DNA from: Faecalicatena absiana
GTDB lineage: Bacteria; Bacillota; Bacilli; Lactobacillales; Lactobacillaceae
DNA: 64,000 nt
Direction of reading: 5' to 3'
NCBI GenBank assembly: GCA_017309015.1
Contig: JAEDAG010000002.1
Span: forward strand, 188,837 to 252,836
A program made the translations under genes and the position numbers. Shown piece after piece: positions 62,948 through 64,000 of this stretch; the first letter of the stretch is position 1, and each line of letters opens with the position of its first letter. Below the pieces are notes generated by a model that saw nothing but the letters and a program-made list of their open reading frames with translations, was not told the DNA's origin and searched no databases.

Positions 62948-63428
62948 GTTCTGCACTGCTTTCTTTGGCTTGGTCGTGCATTTCCTTGCGGTAGTCGACG
63001 ATCTTCTGCTGGAGTTCCTTGTCTTCAAGGCCTAAGATCTGCATGGCCAAAAGCGCCGCGTTCTTAGCACCAGCAGGACCGATAGCAGTCGTTGCCACAG
63101 GGATGCCGGCCGGCATTTGCACGATTGACAGCAGGGAGTCCATCCCGCCCAAAGCACTGGTCTTGGCTGGGCAGCCGATTACTGGCAATGGCGTATTGGC
63201 GGCAATCATGCCTGGCAGGTGGGCCGCCCCGCCGGCACCGGCAATGATTACCTTCGTGCCATTTTCGGCCGCCTTCTGGGCAAAGGCGAACATTTCGTTT
63301 GGCATTCTGTGCGCTGAAATGACCTGCTTGTCGTAGTCAACCCCGAACTGGTCGAGCAGCTTGCAAGCTTCCTGCATATAGCCCCAGTCTGATTTGGAGC
63401 CCATGACAACACTGATTCTACTAGTCAC
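62937..63428 (-). CDS. purE: N5-carboxyaminoimidazole ribonucleotide mutase PurE (163 aa)
   Basis: PurE moves the carboxyl group made by PurK. The class I motifs VVMGSKSDW, VISAHRMP and AGAGGAAHLPGMIAA are intact. The GTG at 63428 has AGGAGG six bases upstream and gives standard length; in-frame codons above it are not supported. It heads purE-purK-purB, behind PurBox-like sites. Confidence 0.94.
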   Translation of the reverse strand: MTSRISVVMGSKSDWGYMQEACKLLDQFGVDYDKQVISAHRMPNEMFAFAQKAAENGTKVIIAGAGGAAHLPGMIAANTPLPVIGCPAKTSALGGMDSLLSIVQMPAGIPVATTAIGPAGAKNAALLAMQILGLEDKELQQKIVDYRKEMHDQAKESSAELVY

Positions 63429-63493
63429 GATAATTCCTCCTGTCTGCTTTTCTTTAGGATAACAGAAAACGCGCCTTTTTAAAAGAGAAAGAT

Positions 63494-63532
63494 GAACTAT
63501 TCGTGCACGCTTTCTTATGATCATTCGCTTTT
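63494..63532 (-). promoter_or_regulatory. PurBox-like sites upstream of purE
   Basis: On the minus strand AAAAGCGAATGAT (63520-63532) and GCACGAATAGTTC (63494-63506) both contain CGAA in the same direction, about 24 bases apart. A weak -10 (TATCCT) lies downstream near 63460. The sites resemble PurR boxes of lactic acid bacteria. Confidence 0.45.
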
Positions 63533-63546
63533 AATTAAAAAGTCGT

Positions 63547-63570
63547 AAAAAAGACCACCATGTGGTGGCC
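63547..63570 (-). terminator. terminator after the DUF2087 gene
   Basis: GGCCACCA pairs with TGGTGGTC across CA, followed on the minus strand by TTTTTT. It starts seven bases past the stop codon. Confidence 0.88.
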
Positions 63571-63576
63571 TAAAAC

Positions 63577-63834
63577 TTATTCGTCGTTATTATCAGCCCG
63601 CCAGTAATGCCGGCCATAAGGGTCCCGTTCCAAGCGGCCGGTGTCAACCAAGTAGCGGCGCAAAATCGCGTAGTCGTCATAGACTGCTGCCAAAACTTCA
63701 TTAACTTCCTTTTCAGTATAGTCCCGGCCAAATTCAAAGCGGTCGATCAAAGCATCAAACAAGGCATCTTTCGCCTTTTGCTTGCGGGGAATGACCTGCA
63801 GGCGGCCATCCTTGAAAAATCCTGTAATATCCAT
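63577..63834 (-). CDS. DUF2087-family protein (85 aa)
   Basis: This is a small protein of the DUF2087 type. The pattern reads IPRKQKAKDALFDALIDRF, then YTEKEVNEVLAAVYDDYAILRRYLVDTGRLERDPYGRHYWR, a winged-helix-like family of unknown role often found alone or attached to regulators. A GAGGAAA site precedes the ATG. It lies between the pur cluster and another gene whose end is at the window edge. The biological role is not known. Confidence 0.8.
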   Translation of the reverse strand: MDITGFFKDGRLQVIPRKQKAKDALFDALIDRFEFGRDYTEKEVNEVLAAVYDDYAILRRYLVDTGRLERDPYGRHYWRADNNDE

Positions 63835-63905
63835 TTAAATTTCCTCAACTTCCACCTAGTGCATTTCAGTAAGAATATTTATTTTATAAAAGCCTGCTCT
63901 TGAGG

Positions 63906-64000
63906 CTACTTAGTCATGTTGGAGTCCAAGACTTCCGCCCGCTTGTTCATCGCGATGTAAATCTTTGACTTGTAGGATGCCAGACCTTCAACCTCCCGCT
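63906..64000 (-). CDS. C-terminal end of an unidentified gene (cut by the window edge)
   Basis: An open frame enters from the right edge and ends at TAG 63906-63908. The visible tail includes ASYKSKIYIAMNKRAEVLDS and ends NMTK. Codon use is like the core genes. Too little is visible to name it. Confidence 0.5.
   Translation of the reverse strand, partial: REVEGLASYKSKIYIAMNKRAEVLDSNMTK

Noticed and set aside
62114-63067. 317-codon plus-strand frame opposite purK/purE
   Set aside because: Fully antisense to two intact, recognisable genes. Its composition is what high-GC third positions produce on the opposite strand; no ribosome site or family match.

Overview
The window looks like chromosome of a lactic acid bacterium of the Lactobacillus delbrueckii type. 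The reasons are the oppD-oppF-oppB-oppC-oppA gene order plus a second oppA, GC-rich third codon positions in the housekeeping genes, T-box and L21-leader regulation, and Firmicute-type operons (asp23-fakA-recG-plsX-acpP, rsgA-prkC-stp-rsmB-fmt, gmk-rpoZ, nusB-folD-xseAB-ispA-tlyA-recN). The species is inferred from this pattern, not from a database search. Almost all genes lie on the minus strand. No tRNA, rRNA or CRISPR array was seen.

Layout: 1-1604 is a complete IS4-family insertion sequence. 1605-4440 is an AT-richer accessory island. It holds a protein joining a NERD nuclease domain to a Rep_3-type plasmid initiator domain, a frameshifted small-peptide gene, a two-helix membrane protein and decayed sequence. 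4460-10335 is the oligopeptide transporter. 10606-16133 holds fatty-acid/phospholipid genes with recG, followed by plus-strand rpmB. 16676-28344 holds an ABC exporter, thiN, rsgA, the Ser/Thr kinase-phosphatase pair, rsmB, fmt, priA, rpoZ and gmk. A plus-strand YolD-like gene at 28689 sits behind three SOS-box-like sites. A second peptide-binding lipoprotein follows at 29092-30705. 30999-39498 is a long housekeeping cluster from efp and pepP down to recN. rpmA and rplU follow with an L21 leader. Two small plus-strand genes come next, then a T-box operon (two PLP transsulfuration enzymes plus pcp, specifier read as Met AUG). 45063-50096 is a branched-chain amino-acid ABC transporter preceded by a leader-peptide attenuator. 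50394-63428 contains every enzyme for de novo IMP synthesis.

Physiologically, the window combines peptide uptake and trimming (Opp, OppA2, PepP, Pcp), amino-acid import under amino-acid-sensing leaders, and complete purine synthesis under PurBox-like sites. This fits a proteolytic, amino-acid-dependent dairy organism.

The points most worth a second look are the NERD-Rep_3 fusion, the Val/Ile/Leu-rich leader peptide with mutually exclusive hairpins before livJ, the triple SOS boxes before a YolD-like gene, the PurN-PurH fusion that keeps an internal ribosome-binding site, and L27 with an altered N-terminal extension together with absence of the prp gene from its usual place.
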